Source: Cavia porcellus
Taxonomy: Eukaryota; Chordata; Mammalia; Rodentia; Caviidae
Length of the DNA: 64,000 bases
Assembly (NCBI RefSeq): GCF_034190915.1
Contig: NW_026947514.1
Location: 2,005,701-2,069,700, forward strand
Direction of reading: 5' to 3'
The notes under the pieces are model-generated. The model searched no databases. It saw only the letters and a program-made list of their open reading frames with translations, and had not been told where the DNA came from. Positions 11,196-23,780 of the stretch are shown piece by piece; position 1 is the stretch's first letter; the number at the start of each line of letters is the position of its first letter. The translations under genes and the position numbers were made by a program.

Positions 11196-11990
11196 AGTAA
11201 TGAAGTGCAGGCTCCTGAGCAGGACACACTGGCCTTGGGAATGGCCATTCTTCTACTCCCGCCAGGGAAGAAAAACTTTGCACCATCCCCACCCATGAGC
11301 TTCTCCAGGGCACCCTGAGCACCAGCCATTCTGGAAGCTTCTGTCCAGGTGAGGAGGGAGGCTGGGGCACAATGGCCTGCTGGAGGGCAGGGCACACATG
11401 CCAGGCCGAGCCAGAGGGCCTGACTTGTAGGGTTTTCTGCTGAGCTTCACCTACACTGCTGTGGGGCTGGCACCTGAGGAGCCTCTGGGCTGGAGAGAGA
11501 AAGCAGAGAGACAGAAAGACACAGCAGGATGGTGGTCTGGGGCCAGCAGCTTGGACACAGGGCAGAGTCCCCAGGAAGCCCTCTGTATGTGGCTCCTTGT
11601 GCGGACAGGGAGGCAGTGGGTGAGGAACAGTCACTGCCAGGCACAGTGACTAAGTCTGGAACCTGGTGGCTTATGGTTTTTCCCTCAGCCTTCAGGGGCC
11701 GGGAGCTCAGGAGAGGTGGCTGAAGTAGACACGCTAAGGCCGGGCCTCTACCCTCACGCCAGTGCTGGCCTCCTCATGACACCACTGCCCCAAGGTAGGC
11801 TGGCAAAAGGCTTCAGCATTAGAAATTCCAGCCCCAAAGCAGGTGCTGTATATCACCTACCACTGGATGTCACATAGTGTCACTTTTCTATGCCCTCTTG
11901 TTCCAACCAAGTCACCAGCCTGCCCAGACTGCAGAGGAGGTGTGACCGTTAGTCGCAATGTGTCATTTTAACCGGATCTAGAAATGCCTC
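11196..11990. other. Intergenic, nothing recognised
   Basis: Unique-looking GC-rich DNA without a supportable gene. Confidence 0.4.
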
Positions 11991-12125
11991 GGTGCTGGGC
12001 ATGGTGGCACCTGCCTGTAATCCCAGCACTTGGGAGGCTGAGAAAGGAGGGTTGCAGTGAATTCAAGGCCAGCCTGAAACTGTATAGTGACAAAAAGACA
12101 AAAAGACAAAAAAAAAAAAAAAAGG
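11991..12125 (+). repeat. B1 SINE
   Basis: gtgctgggcatggtggcacc, taatcccagcacttgggagg and ttcaaggccagcctgaaact, then an A-rich tail (12107-12123). Confidence 0.9.
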
Positions 12126-12489
12126 AAAGAGAAACCTCAATTAGTCCTTCTCCTATCATCAGGACACAACCTGCAGAGCGGAGGTCACATTTGGCTCATG
12201 GTGTCGGGGGATCAGTCCGTGGTCGGCTGGCTCCATGGCAGGAGCATCATGGTGGAAGGGCCTGGTGGAGCAAAGATGCTGAGTTCATGGTGAGTGGGCA
12301 ACAGAGCTGAGAAGAGGGGCAGAGACCACATACAGACACCTGTGTGTCTACGCAGGCGCCCACAGAAGTATGCTCCCCCGCTGGGCTTTTGTGGGATAAC
12401 AGAATGGCAATGAGACTCCCCCTCACATCCACAGCATCTTACTGTGACTCTATTAACCCTTCTCCCAAAAAGAGTCTGTTCACAACTCC

Positions 12490-12670
12490 TTTGATCTGGG
12501 TATGCTGGTGCTCGCTCTGGGAGGCTGAGACAGGAGGATCACAAGTCTGAGCCCAGTCTGACAGCTTAGTGACTTAGTGAGACCCTGTCTCAAAATAAAT
12601 TTTAAAATTTTAAAAGGGTTGGGGATGTAGTTCAGTGTAGTACCTGAGTACTGCAAAAAAACAGGAAAAC
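12490..12670 (+). repeat. B1-ID dimeric SINE
   Basis: The B1 part (gggtatgctggtgctcgctc ... ggctgagacaggaggatcac) is followed by ttggggatgtagttcagtgt, a degenerate ID part, and an A-tail. Confidence 0.8.
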
Positions 12671-14104
12671 AGAAATCCAAGTAGTCACATGACTCACTTG
12701 GCCCACTAGCTGTGAGCAAATGAAAACCCAGGGAGGCTTGACAAGCCAGATGGGTGTCAAAGACCGCCCTGTCTCGAGGCACTGCGGGCACAGGAACAAG
12801 CCTGGCAGCACCCAGGCCTCCCACCCAGTCTGTGCTCCCAGGGGAGGTGCCTTCAGCCCAGAGCCAGCTGCCCCATGCTCCAAGGGAGACATCCCCGCTC
12901 CGGCAGGTGGGGCACAGCCTGCCCGAAGCGCTTGGGCTTCTGAGGGTGAAAAACCCAGCCCCAAGGGCTTCCTGGAGCAGCTCCCCAGCCGTGCTCTGAC
13001 CTTGGGGCACCAACCTCTAGGGCCCGGACTTTGAGGTGGAGGAGGATGGGGTCACAGACGCCTCTGCAGTAGCCACGACTCCGAGGGAGCGCGGGAGCCC
13101 TGCCGGCCGTGTGAGAACTCCCCAGCTGTCTCACAAGAACATATTTTGGGGTCTCTTGGATAAAGATTTCAATTTTGAACATTAAGATTTTGCTCTGATT
13201 AAATTCTCCCGGGGCCTGGGGAAAGAGCTGTAACTATATTTCGTGGAGCTTTTGAAGGAATTTAGTGATTTTTCCATTAATTTTTTTAAATGTCAAGGGT
13301 ACACATCTTTCTTTGAGACTCCACCTATGGCAAATTTCAGATTTAAACAGATCCATCAAAGGACTTAGGAGACCAAGGAGGAGAGCTGACAAATCTACAA
13401 TTCAAAAATCAGGGAACTGCTAAATGTTCAGTTAAAAACCATCTCAAAATGCTTAATCTGGGAGAACACCCTCGGAGCTACAATGGAAACAAGCCCGTCA
13501 GAAAGCTCGTTCTGCAAACCACGATCAAGCTCGATGGCAGCCCCCACTCGACAGTCTGCTGTCATGGTGCAGGACATGGCGAGGACCACAGGGAGAGCAG
13601 CTTGGATCCCTCTCCCTCCCGCCTTGCAGCTCAGAACGCAGGCGGAAGGCACAGCTTCCAATTTTATGGAGCACTGAGGAGCGTGGTGAATATGTATTAG
13701 CAATTTAGTAAATACAATTACTTTTCTGGCTGAGTTTCACATGGCTCTTACTGGAATTCACTTGAAGTCTAGGAGGATACAGTAGAATAAACTGGTACAC
13801 ACATTAGGGTGCAAAGGAAGCACTGGGGCAGTGACAACAGGAGGGCTGTGTCTTTCTGTCCGGAGCCTAAGCCAGGGCAGATGCTCACATGCTGTCCTGT
13901 CGCCACTCTCTGGAGGCCAGCTCTCCCCAGGAGACGTGCCAAGCAGCCAAGCCACTGAGCACCCTGGAGGTACCTGCCCAGGACTGGTCCGCTCCAGCCC
14001 GTTGCTATTCGGACCAAGCCAGGACGAGCCTTCGTAGACACCATGCACCCCGTCTCCCAGGTCCCTTCCCGCTTTCCTAATGCTCTGGCCCCCTCAGCCC
14101 TAGA
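12671..14104. other. Intergenic; repeat-free AT-rich block at 13130-13740
   Basis: 12671-13130 is GC-rich. 13130-13740 changes sharply to AT-rich, complex sequence without transposon similarity, as seen for conserved non-coding elements. No exon is supported. Confidence 0.4.
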
Positions 14105-14335
14105 CATGACGTCCTTTCACCTGTGCGCCCTCATCTCCGTGTCATAACTGCTCTTCTCCTGCGCTGCTTCCTGACCGCTGTAGATGAAGCCGACTGCTGC
14201 CTCCGCCATGCTGTTTCTGCCTTGGAGCCAGCTAACCATGGACTGAGTCCCCCAACACCATGAGCCCCGTTAAACCTCCCTTCCTTTAAGCTACGGGTGT
14301 TGCATCTTTCATCCTAGCAGTGGGAAAGCTGATGG
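14105..14335 (+). mobile_element. MaLR-like LTR fragment
   Basis: The segment ctgccttggagccagctaac ... ccccgttaaacctcccttcc ... gcagtgggaaagctgatgga resembles the 3' part of MaLR-type (ERVL-MaLR) LTRs, and a related arrangement recurs at 40096-40433 and 49130-49405. Boundaries are approximate. Confidence 0.5.
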
Positions 14336-14379
14336 ATACATCTTGTCAAGATGACTTTCACTCAGGGATTCTGATCCTA

Positions 14380-14865
14380 ATTGTTCACCCTGAAAGAGTG
14401 AAAATGTCTTCCCACACAAAAACAAGTACACACAGCTCATACCTGCGTAATTGACAAGCACCACCAAAAGGGAGAAACAGCCGGATGTCTATCAGCTGAT
14501 CACCGCATATGCACAGTGCACGCTGTCTGTACAGTGGAATATTATTTGGCAATAAATGAAATGAAATGCTGATTTGGGCTCAAACAAGGGTGACATATGT
14601 AAAGTGAAGGAGGCCAAGCAGAAAGGGCCACATTTGGCACGATTGTGTTGCATGAAACGCTCAGAACAAGCAAATCCATGCAGACAGAAAGCAGATCAGC
14701 GGTTGCCCGTGGTTGGAGGGAAGGGAATGGGTGGTGACCACGAAGGCCTGTGTGGTTTCTTTTTAGGGCAACAAACTTGCTCCACAACTGACTGTGGTGG
14801 TGGCTGCACGACCTGGTAACCCTGAGAACCATGCTGCACTACACAGTTCAAAGTACTGAACGTAG
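14380..14865 (+). mobile_element. 3' end of an old L1 (L1M-type), plus strand
   Basis: Diverged but recognisable L1M 3' region: cacacaaaaacaagtacac, gtggaatattatttggcaat, aagtgaaggaggccaagcag, agcaaatccatgcagacaga, gatcagcggttgcccgtggt. This series of words is characteristic of old mammalian L1 3' ends. Confidence 0.75.
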
Positions 14866-16234
14866 CAGCTGGCAGATGGGAAAGTCATCGGGAGCAAAAC
14901 GGACTCATTCATTCTGAGTCCAGTCCACACACACAGCCAGGCGGTTAGGAAAGACGGAGTCTGCATGTGTGCCAGGAGGACTGTCCCAAAGGCTGCCCAA
15001 CTTCAGCCTTGCACAGCAGCCACAGCCTATCCCAAGAATGTTTCTGCAAGGACATTAGCTCCACGATGTCTAATCCTGGGCCGATGCCACCCTCATGATT
15101 GACCTGTACTATTGTAGCCAAGTACTATTGTGCAAAATACGAAAGCGTGGAGGTTGGAATTAAAGAAAAAAATTGTAACAGTAAAACACATCATGAAGAA
15201 TGATGGAACAAGGAAGGGGGACTGTGTGGAGTATTTTGAGGGAGGTTGATGGCAATGTGTCTCTAAATCTAATACATTTTTAATTTTAATTTAAACAGTC
15301 ATGGTGGTTTTTGAGCAGCCTGCTTATCTGATGTTATTCACTTTGCTTTTCCTTTAAAACCTGCCCTGCCTCAGCCTCCCTGAATGTGCCCAGGGTGGCC
15401 AGTGGCACCAATGTTCCTCCTGGATACACGGCTTGCTCTGTCTCTTGCCCTTTGGGTTGATCGGAATTAAATTTAATTTTTTAAAAGGACTTTCTGGGCA
15501 GCTATGGGTAATGAGCTTGGGCCTGCGTGGGATAGCTGGGGACATGTGGGACTTGCCTCACCTCTGAGCTAGAATGGGTGCAAGCCTCAGGAGTCCTGTG
15601 GCGGGGAGACACTTTGGACTGAGTCTCTCAGGCTTTCAGGTGAGGCCACACTGGCACCTTCCCGGTGGACAGGGACACTCTGGGAGATGGTGGCCTTGCT
15701 CACGGCTGAACTGGGGATAGAACAGGAAGAGAAACCCAGCTCCTGCTTGGCCACAGCAACTGCACTGCATCCAGACACAGATGGCAGGGGTGGCCTGTCT
15801 GGGGTTGGTGCCTTCTTTCAGCACATGGAACCTTCTGGAAAGTAGTCTTCCCCTCCTACTGGGACACCAGGTTCACTGAGTTGCTGGCAGGATTGGGGGG
15901 TGGGGATGCAGTGGCTACTCTCCTTCCCTACAGAGTTGTTTCCTCCTGGGATCCAGGAACTACTTTGAGTGCCTTAGGGGCACTTGGGTTTTTATTGGCC
16001 AAGCCAATGGTTTTCCTAGCCAATGACTGAGCATGGAACATGTCACCCACTTCTAGCCAATGAAATGTGAGAGGGTGGCCTCTGAGGAATGCTGGGAAGG
16101 TCTTCTTGGTAGATAAAGTGATAGCCAAAATGGCTTCCCTCCTGCTGCTGATGGCTGGATCTGAAGTGACACCCAGAACATGTCTGCCAAGAGTCACAAG
16201 GCAAAAAGATGAGAGAACATTTCTTTCAGATGCC
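14866..16234. other. Intergenic, nothing recognised
   Basis: Mostly unique. AT-rich patches lie around 15150-15300 and 15465-15485. No gene supported. Confidence 0.4.
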
Positions 16235-16440
16235 ACTGAGGAGCCCACATGGTGTCACATACCTGTGATCTCAACATTCTGGGAGACTGAGGCAAGAGCA
16301 TTGTGAATTCAAGCCCAGCCTGAGCAATGTAATGTGACCTTGTCTCAAAATTGTAAAAAAAGGGAAAAAATGTTGAAAAAACACTTAGGATGCAGTTCAG
16401 TGCTAAGGCCCTGAGTTCAAACATCCAGCACTGGGAAAGT
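16235..16440 (+). repeat. B1-ID dimeric SINE, old
   Basis: catggtgtcacatacctgtg ... gagactgaggcaagagcatt ... ttcaagcccagcctgagcaa, A-rich linker, then taggatgcagttcagtgcta and a degenerate B box. Confidence 0.7.
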
Positions 16441-18689
16441 GCCACTGAGGTCCACACTGCTTGGCCTCCTGGTGCTTCCTGGGAAAGGCCTTGCTGGTTC
16501 CTTACTGTTGGGCCTACCGGATGGTGTCTTTTCCCCTGTAGCCAGAACCGCCCTAGCCCCACAGGGAGCCTAGTCCATGGTGTCTGGGGCAGCAGTTGCT
16601 GGCATTAGCATCTTGTCCCTGTGACAGTTTCCAGAGAAAAGGTTACTTGGGTTTTGGAGACTCCAGTCCATGATCCAGTTGCTGAAGAAGAAAAAAATGG
16701 CACCTTGCTCCCATGGGATTTTGTCACGGACCTAACGTCCCCTGCAGGTGCCTCACGCACGACACCCAGCAAGAGGGACGTCGGAGTCCATGAACACGGG
16801 CCCTTAGCCTCTTCCCAAGAGTGCTCCTGGGCCTGAGCCGGAGGACCCCCGACGTGGGGCCAGGGTGGGGAGCTCAGGGAGGCTCTGGGGAGAGGCCAGC
16901 CTGGGCAGGGCGCCCCTCTCCAGCCCCTCTCCATTGGGCCTCCCCTTGGAGGCCCGATGGCCCAAGGCCTGATAGGCCTGGGTGTCATTTTCCCATGAGT
17001 CTGTGCGTCCTGGAGGAGGCAGGGTCAGGGGACCAGAAACAAGGCCCAGGTGCACACAGCTCACACACGCATGTGGGTTCGTTTGTGAGGGCAGAAATAT
17101 CTCCAGCTCAGCCTCTGCCCTCAAGGCCGAAACTCCATTTCAGCCAGGCTGGGGAGGGCAGTTTCCAGGTTTTCTCATACAGGCGCTTAGGTTTGGACCA
17201 CGGTGTTCACGCCTGCCTCAATTTCCCCGGTCAGCCGTCTTGTCGGACTTGGTCCTCTTCCTCATTCTCACCACGAAGCCCTCCAGCCTCAAGCCTGGCT
17301 GCCACTCTGGGCCTCCAGAGATTTATAAAGATTTAATAGCTGAGGGTTGGAGAAGAGCTGGGATTATTAAGACCTCATTTCTCTTTGAAATTATCTCATG
17401 AAGTATTCTCTTGCATAATTAAAACTAAATTCCACCGATCAAAATAAATGAAAAGGCTGTTGGGTGCTGGTGTCCTTGGGCGACTCTTGGGGCCCACCGG
17501 GCTCTCTGTCTCCGGATCAAGTGCCACACCCTGGGCCTTCTAAATTCACTTCTCCTCTCCACTGGTGCTGCTCCTGGCGACTCGGGCCAAGTTCCTGTCC
17601 TTCCCAATATATCACCAGCCTGCCAGGACGCCGATGGGTCAGAAAATAAAAGATTGGGAGCTTGGATGTGGACGCTGCTGGCTGATTCTAAAATAAGGGT
17701 TTGTATAGACCCTGAGGGTCACCCTGTCCGCGCTTAGGGTGAGGACTCAGGTTCTGGGTAACGTGAGCTCGTTCCCTCCAAAGCCAGGGCTCAGGTGGTC
17801 TTGTGGGGGCACCCTGTCCCCCAGGGTCCCGGGGCTTTGGCCACTGCTCTCCCACCGCTGGCCACAGCACAGGCAGCTGCGTGTCACACTGACAGTTGAA
17901 TGAGTCACTGCATTGTCTGCTTCCCAGGCAGAACAGGTTGAGAACAGCAAAGAACCTGCCCAGAGCAGGTTACCCAGGTGGGGCACTGCACAAGGGCACA
18001 TCTCTCGGGGCGGTGGCCTCAGAACAGACATTCTACACCCGTGGTCAGCAGTGGGCAGTGTCCTGATGGTCAGCCTATCACAGCCACTTTCTGTGCACAG
18101 AGTCCACACCAAGGGGCCTGGCATGCTCAAGGCCAATGCTGCCCTTGTCAAATGGGAGGTTGACTATGACTGCAGATGACACCCAAGGCTGGGGCTGGGG
18201 CTGGGGACAGCAGAACCAGGGCAGGGAGCAGGGCAGAGAGCCATCTTGGGAAACATCTGTTGTGATCCTGGGTTCATCTATGGCCTCCCTAAAGTTATTT
18301 CCCTTCTGAACTGAGAGAAAAAAACCCACACATGCTCATAGCCTCTCCCATGTTGCTCCAGGTCGGGAAAGGCTATCTTGGTCCTAGTCCTTGTCCTTGT
18401 CCACTGTGTGTGGCTGGGCACTCGCCCCGGCCCCTGGCCCAGCCTCAAGGACCCCCAGAGCCCCCAGCTGCCGCCCTTCAGGCCCCCAGCCCAGGCTCCA
18501 ATTTCCCACAGGGAAGGTGAGGGTGGCCTGGCCAGAGCCAGGGAGGGAGCCCAGGCTGCCCCGTGGCAGCCCCTCGCCCCTCAGCACACGGCCCTTGAGG
18601 CTCCCCCACAGGGCCCTGAATCCATGCTGCAGCCCCCAGCAGGGCAGAAGGGCTTCCGAAGATGAGAACACAATACCATGGGGCGAAGG
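16441..18689. other. Intergenic GC-rich DNA
   Basis: No supportable gene. The AT-rich, complex block 17310-17460 stands out from GC-rich flanks and lacks transposon similarity; it may be non-coding regulatory sequence. Short tandem runs are present (ggggct at 18188-18206; tccttg near 18385-18400). Confidence 0.4.
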
Positions 18690-18850
18690 GGCGCTCACTG
18701 GCAGTCCCGGCCCTCTGGAGGCTGAAGCAAGTTAGGGGCCAGCCTGAGGGACTTCATGAGACCCTGCCTCAAAGTAAAAACTCCAAAAGAACTGGGGCTG
18801 TGACTCAGTGCCAACCCCGGGGCCACCAAGCAAAGGAGTGGGTGAATAAA
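18690..18850 (+). repeat. B1-ID dimeric SINE, old
   Basis: cctctggaggctgaagcaag, ggggccagcctgagggactt, gagaccctgcctcaaagtaa, then ctggggctgtgactcagtgc. Confidence 0.65.
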
Positions 18851-19044
18851 AGAACAGGACCCTGAGAGGGGAGGCGACCTGCCCAGGGTTGTAGCTCCTA
18901 GCGGTGAGGCTGGGATCCCAGCGGCCTGTAGCCTCACACAACCTCAGGCCAGGCCTTGGTCCTCCCGCCTGTCCACTACCCCAGCATGGACAGCCTGGAA
19001 CACCACAGATGGAGGACAGATGCAGACGTTCTTCGGGGCTCCTC

Positions 19045-19165
19045 GGTGCTCTTGTTCCTGACAGGGTCTCACTATGCAGTCCGCCTGGCCCTGAATGCTC
19101 AACCCTCCTGCCTCAGCCTTTAGGCAATACCACAGGATGACAGGCGTCCGTCACCATGCCCAAGT
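19045..19165 (-). repeat. B1 SINE, diverged
   Basis: Antisense B1 words: gacagggtctcactatgcag, ctcctgcctcagcctttagg, gatgacaggcgtccgtcacc. Confidence 0.7.
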
Positions 19166-21898
19166 CTATCTGTATTCTTGACCTCCACCAGCCTCATAGC
19201 TCACTCTAGAGACACAGTGAGTCCCTGGAGAGCCCCACCTGGCCCCTGTCACCCCATCCAGGCCCCAGGAGCTGCAGCTGGCTGGCCTGGCCACACACTG
19301 TGGCCCCCTCTCACCGTCTCTGAGAGGCCTGGGCTCCTGCAAACCTGGAGGGCAGGTTTTGCTGACCTTGAGTTCCCGCCCACTTCTGCCCCACACTTCC
19401 CTCCTGCACAGGTCATAGGGCCCAGCCACCAATCCCAGCTCTGGAGACTCCGAGGCCCAGGTCTGAACAGCCCTCTCGGTGTCCTCATTCCCATCTCTAC
19501 AGAAGGCAGTGGCCAGGTACTGAGTCGGCTCCTGCCCACCGAGGACTCGCTGTGTCCCTCGGGGCCCAGGTCCCTCTGCAGAGCCACAACCAGCAGTCAC
19601 CAGACAGGTCCCGTGTCCCTGAGCTGCCTGCTGCAAGATTCCCTAGGATCCCCACAGACGGAGCCCCAGTGGCCACGGAGGTGACCACCAATTGTCCAGT
19701 TCTCCTCCTGCTCCCTGATCCCAGCCTGCACCCGGCCTGCCCAAGTCCCTTGCCTGGCGGGGATGCAGGACTGCTGCGTGACCCTGGGGGTCCTGTACCA
19801 TCATGGCCTGGTCCAACCCCTCACCCCCGCAGGGCCCAGCAAGTGCAGAGAGGGGGTGTCGGGGAGCTGAGTGACACCACTGTGCTCACGGCACCCTGGG
19901 GACCTGCTGGCTCCCAGTGTGTCACCATTTGTTGATTCTTGGTGTAATTGCTATTGATTTGCTGATTGCTATTTGCTCATTCTGAGTTTGCACAGCCAGA
20001 TACTCAGATAGCACAGGCCACGCTTTCTGCTGTTTCCTGGCTAATTCCAGCAAAAAGAGAAAAAGGCAAAGCTAGAATGTTCTGTCGGTGCCCGTGCACC
20101 ATGCCTGGCTGTCACCGCTGCAGCCACCAACAGCCGCCAGCAGGTGATGGATGGAGAGGGCCCTGCCCCCACCCGCTCCGAGAAAACAAGCAGAATGGTG
20201 CGCCAGGAAGCTGGGCAGGCGGGCGACGGGGATGTCAGCGTCCAGGACAGCCAGAAACCCAGGCACCACGGGCCTTTCCACACAGCACCACCAAGCCAGA
20301 GACAGGCATCAACAGATGGTCGCGTGGCCTGGCCCTCCCTCCCCACAGGCCAGCCCCTGGGTAAGCTCCTGTGAGATGCTGCCTGTGGCTGTGAATGCAT
20401 CAAGGACACAGACCAAGCAGGGACCAGCACCTGGCGGCCTGCAGCTGACCAAGAACCTGGCTTTTGACAGGCACAGCGTGGGCACCAGCAGGACAGCAAG
20501 CGCAGGGCCACCATGGCTCCCACTCTTGACTCAGGACCTGTCCCTGCAGAGGCCCAGAGCAAGGCCTGGACCATGCCAGAGTGGGGCCCGGGGGCCAGTC
20601 CTGGGAGTGGCTGCTGTGGGGCTGAGAGTGCGGAGCTTCCATGAGGAGGCAGAGTGCCCAGGAGTGGAGACACATTCCACAGCCGCAGGGGCTGGGGCAG
20701 GCAGGCGAGGCCAGGGGCTGCTCAGCAGGAGGTGTTTACTGCAGCCTTGGAGAGGAAGGTGCTAAAAACGGCAGGGGCTGTGCCCCAGCCCACTCCAACC
20801 AGCCAGCAGCAGGACAGGAATAGGCGGCCAGGCCCAGAGTGATCGGCATGGACACCGCCATCAGTCCCTATGGGAGGAAGAGACAGCTCTGCAGGGACCT
20901 GTGTCCTGGGGCAGAGCCACCCAGGAAATGAGGGACCTGGGTGTGACCAAGGGCGGCTGACTGTCCCCCAGCACGGAGGCCGAGGCTCTGGGGCTCTCAC
21001 TGTTCCTGCCCCGGGACAGTACCCACCTCACACCGGGCGCCCCAGCTCCTACCTCCCCGATGCTGAGAAGGCGGGTTCTGTAGAAAGTGGGTGACCAGGC
21101 CTGGTCCAAGTCCCAGGGGTCACCGGAGGGCCAGACTGCCGGGGTGACATCTTTGGGACGGGTGGGGAGGCTGACTCTGGCTCCCATCCACGCAGAGGTG
21201 TCCCCACATGGCCCTCACACACCCTGGGGCCTGGCAGCAGAGGGAGCCCCACTGCCTGCCAGACTGGATCCCAAACTTCCTGAAAGTGACGTGCACCATG
21301 GCTAGAAAGTTTCAGGCACCAAACACAGCCTCCAGGGCACCAGACATTGGGTGGGGCACGGGTCGCACTCTTGGACATTGAGCTTATGATTTCAAAATAC
21401 TGGTGACCACGGGCACCTGGGAAGCCCGGAGCCCAGCACTCCATCTTCCTCATGGGTGCATGGATGACTGCTGCCAACCTGTGCTCAGACTCCATGGCAC
21501 AGGGCACCAAACCCCCCCAGGAGGCAGGAAGGCTCCTTCGAGTCTGAGTGTGACAACAACCCCCAGCCCTGTCCAGTTGCTCTCCAGGGCCCAGGGCGTC
21601 ACACACACCAGCCAAGGTAAGGGGCCAGGCACAGGCCTTGGCCAGGCAGAGAAGACAGAGGGTCCCTCTCGGCAGCTCTCTCCCCTTGCTACGGCAGTCC
21701 GGCCTCCTGGCATGTCCTGGCCCACAGACAGTGGTCCCCACCGACATCCCCACGAGCTCATCTCCCTCCCCCCAGGCTCCCCACACACCGTCCCTACAGG
21801 TCCCTGCGGGTTCCTGCCTGCCCCAGGAGGCAACTCTGAGAGCCCAGTCACTGGGCCTGCTGCCCCTGAGTGTCCTGTGCTCACAGTTTGCTGCTCCT
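19166..21898. other. Intergenic GC-rich DNA, no gene recognised
   Basis: Rich in chance open frames on both strands because of high GC, but none shows splice-flanked or family-like protein sequence. Confidence 0.45.
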
Positions 21899-22005
21899 TG
21901 GGGCTGGGGATTTAGCTCAGCGGCATAAGCGCCTGCCTTGCAAGCAGGCAGTCGTGAGTTCGATCCCTGGTACCGATAAAAATGAAAAAGGAAAAAAAAA
22001 ATTGT
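21899..22005 (+). repeat. ID-like SINE, young
   Basis: Near-consensus copy: ggggctggggatttagctca, cggcataagcgcctgccttg, gagttcgatccctggtaccg, then a tail of A with G interruptions. Target-site copies cagtttgctgctcc lie at 21884-21897 and 22016-22029. Confidence 0.95.
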
Positions 22006-23660
22006 TAATTCTCCCCAGTTTGCTGCTCCCCGGGGTTTGTGGGATAGGAGGGTAGGGCAGGTGCATGGGCTTGGGGCTCTACTCATTGCCATGGTCATCG
22101 CTCCCACCCTACCCAGGCCAGGAGGCCAGGCAGGCCAGGAGACAATACCCATGTGTCACAGGCAGCCCAGCCTCAGGGAGTCCTGTCCCAGGCTCCACTG
22201 TGTACCTTTACCCTAGGACCCCAGAGCTCTGCAGAGGCTCTGAAGTCCAATAACCACGGGGCCCTGGGGAGTCCCTGTGTCCCCAGTCCTGAAGCCCATG
22301 CCCAGCCTCACACAGCCCCTCGCATGCAGAGGGCAGCAGTGCCCTGGCCTCAGACACCTCCTGGGCCAGGCCTTCCCCTCCAGTGTCTTCTGGGGAGCTC
22401 CCCAGCAGGCCTGGGAGTAGTCACACCCCAATGTCCCTGCACTTCTGATCCAACACCAGGGGAGGTGAACCTTCCAGAGAGCCAGTCCCCACACTGTGAC
22501 CCAAGCCCACCCACTTATCGCAAAGGGCCGGCTCAGCCGTTAAGGCTGAGTGCTGAGGGCTTAGCTTAAGAGAAACAAGGGCTGCCCTTGCTTGGCTGCC
22601 AGACTGACTGGGTCTCCGCTGACAGAGCGGGCCCTGCGTGTCCCCCGCAGCTGCTGCCTAGCACCCACCCTATGCTTGCAGCCCCCATACTTCTCCTGAG
22701 CCCAGCCAATCTCTAGCACTTGCCCCAGCCCTGCAGCTGCCCATCAGCACCCCAAAACCAGCCAAGGAGGGGTGGGAGGGGCAGCGCTGCCCGGTGACAC
22801 CTGGCTGGGCCCAGCGGCCCAGAGCTGCCCACCTTGCCAGGGCTGCTTTCCAGAGCCGCACCCATCCAGCTCAGGACACCCTGACCCCCAGCTTCCCCTG
22901 GGTGCTCTCCCTGGGTGCCCTGGCCACAGCTGCTGCAGCTGTCTTGTACCCTGAGACCCATGTGTCTCAGGAACCTAGGGCTCAGCCTGAGGACACCCCC
23001 ATCCCGCACTGATGGCACAGAGGGCAGAAGGCCCCAGGCCGAGAGGACCCTGCCCCGCTTCTGAGAAGCAGTGACCAGGGCAGGGGCAGAGGAACCTGAC
23101 GTCTGCAGTCCCCTGGGCCTGGGGACTGGGGTCCATCTTGGGCTTGGCATCTTTGGGGCAGGATTCTGGACTCTGCTCAACCTTCTCAGCTCCTCAACAT
23201 TCTCAGCAGCAAGCGGGGCCAGCGACAGCTGTGGGGAGCATGATGGTGACCTGAGCTGAGCCAGCCATGGTGCAGGCCACGCAGTGAGCAAGGGGACAGA
23301 GCCAGCCCAGGGCTGCTGCGGGCAGGAGCCACGCAGGCAGAGCATGGTCCAGCCCAGCCTCAGCAGCCGCGGGCGAGACCAGCGTGACCTCCTGTCGAGG
23401 GCTTCCGGTGCAGCCCGAGGTCTGTGCTCCGGGGCCGCCAGCCCCCAGCAGCACCCGGTCACCTTCTGCTCTGCGTTTTGTCTCCGTTGCTGCAGGGTCT
23501 TCCGATGACCGGGCTCTGACTACCGGTGTGTTCGCCCCTCCTGGAGGCCTGGTCGGTGCCCTACTGGCACAGCCAGCCAGGCGCTCCCGGGCGCGGGGTG
23601 TATGTGACTCTTGCTTCATCTGTCTGTTCACTTTCAACCTGTCTGGACTTTTAGAGTCTC
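22006..23660. other. Intergenic GC-rich DNA, no gene recognised
   Basis: The 249-codon minus frame at 22713-23462 is in GC-rich sequence, lacks domain-like features and has no visible splice structure. Confidence 0.4.
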
Positions 23661-23664
23661 TGTC

Positions 23665-23780
23665 TTTTCTTTTTTTAATTTTTTTTTGTCTTTTTCTTTT
23701 TTATCGGTACCAGGGATCAAACTCACCACAACACACTTGCAAGGCAGGCGCTTATGCCGCTGAGCTAAATCCCCAGCCCC
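23665..23780 (-). repeat. ID-like SINE
   Basis: Minus copy starting at 23780 with ggggctggggatttagctca; T-rich side at 23665-23702. The flanks agtctctgtct and gggtctctatct are an imperfect target-site duplication. Confidence 0.9.

Noticed and set aside
21899..22005. tRNA gene (A and B boxes present)
   Set aside because: The same unit recurs many times with A-rich tails and target-site duplications, which identifies a tRNA-derived SINE rather than a functional tRNA.
21049..22152. 367-codon minus frame
   Set aside because: It runs straight through the ID-like SINE at 21899-22005, so it includes transposon sequence. No domain or exon structure.
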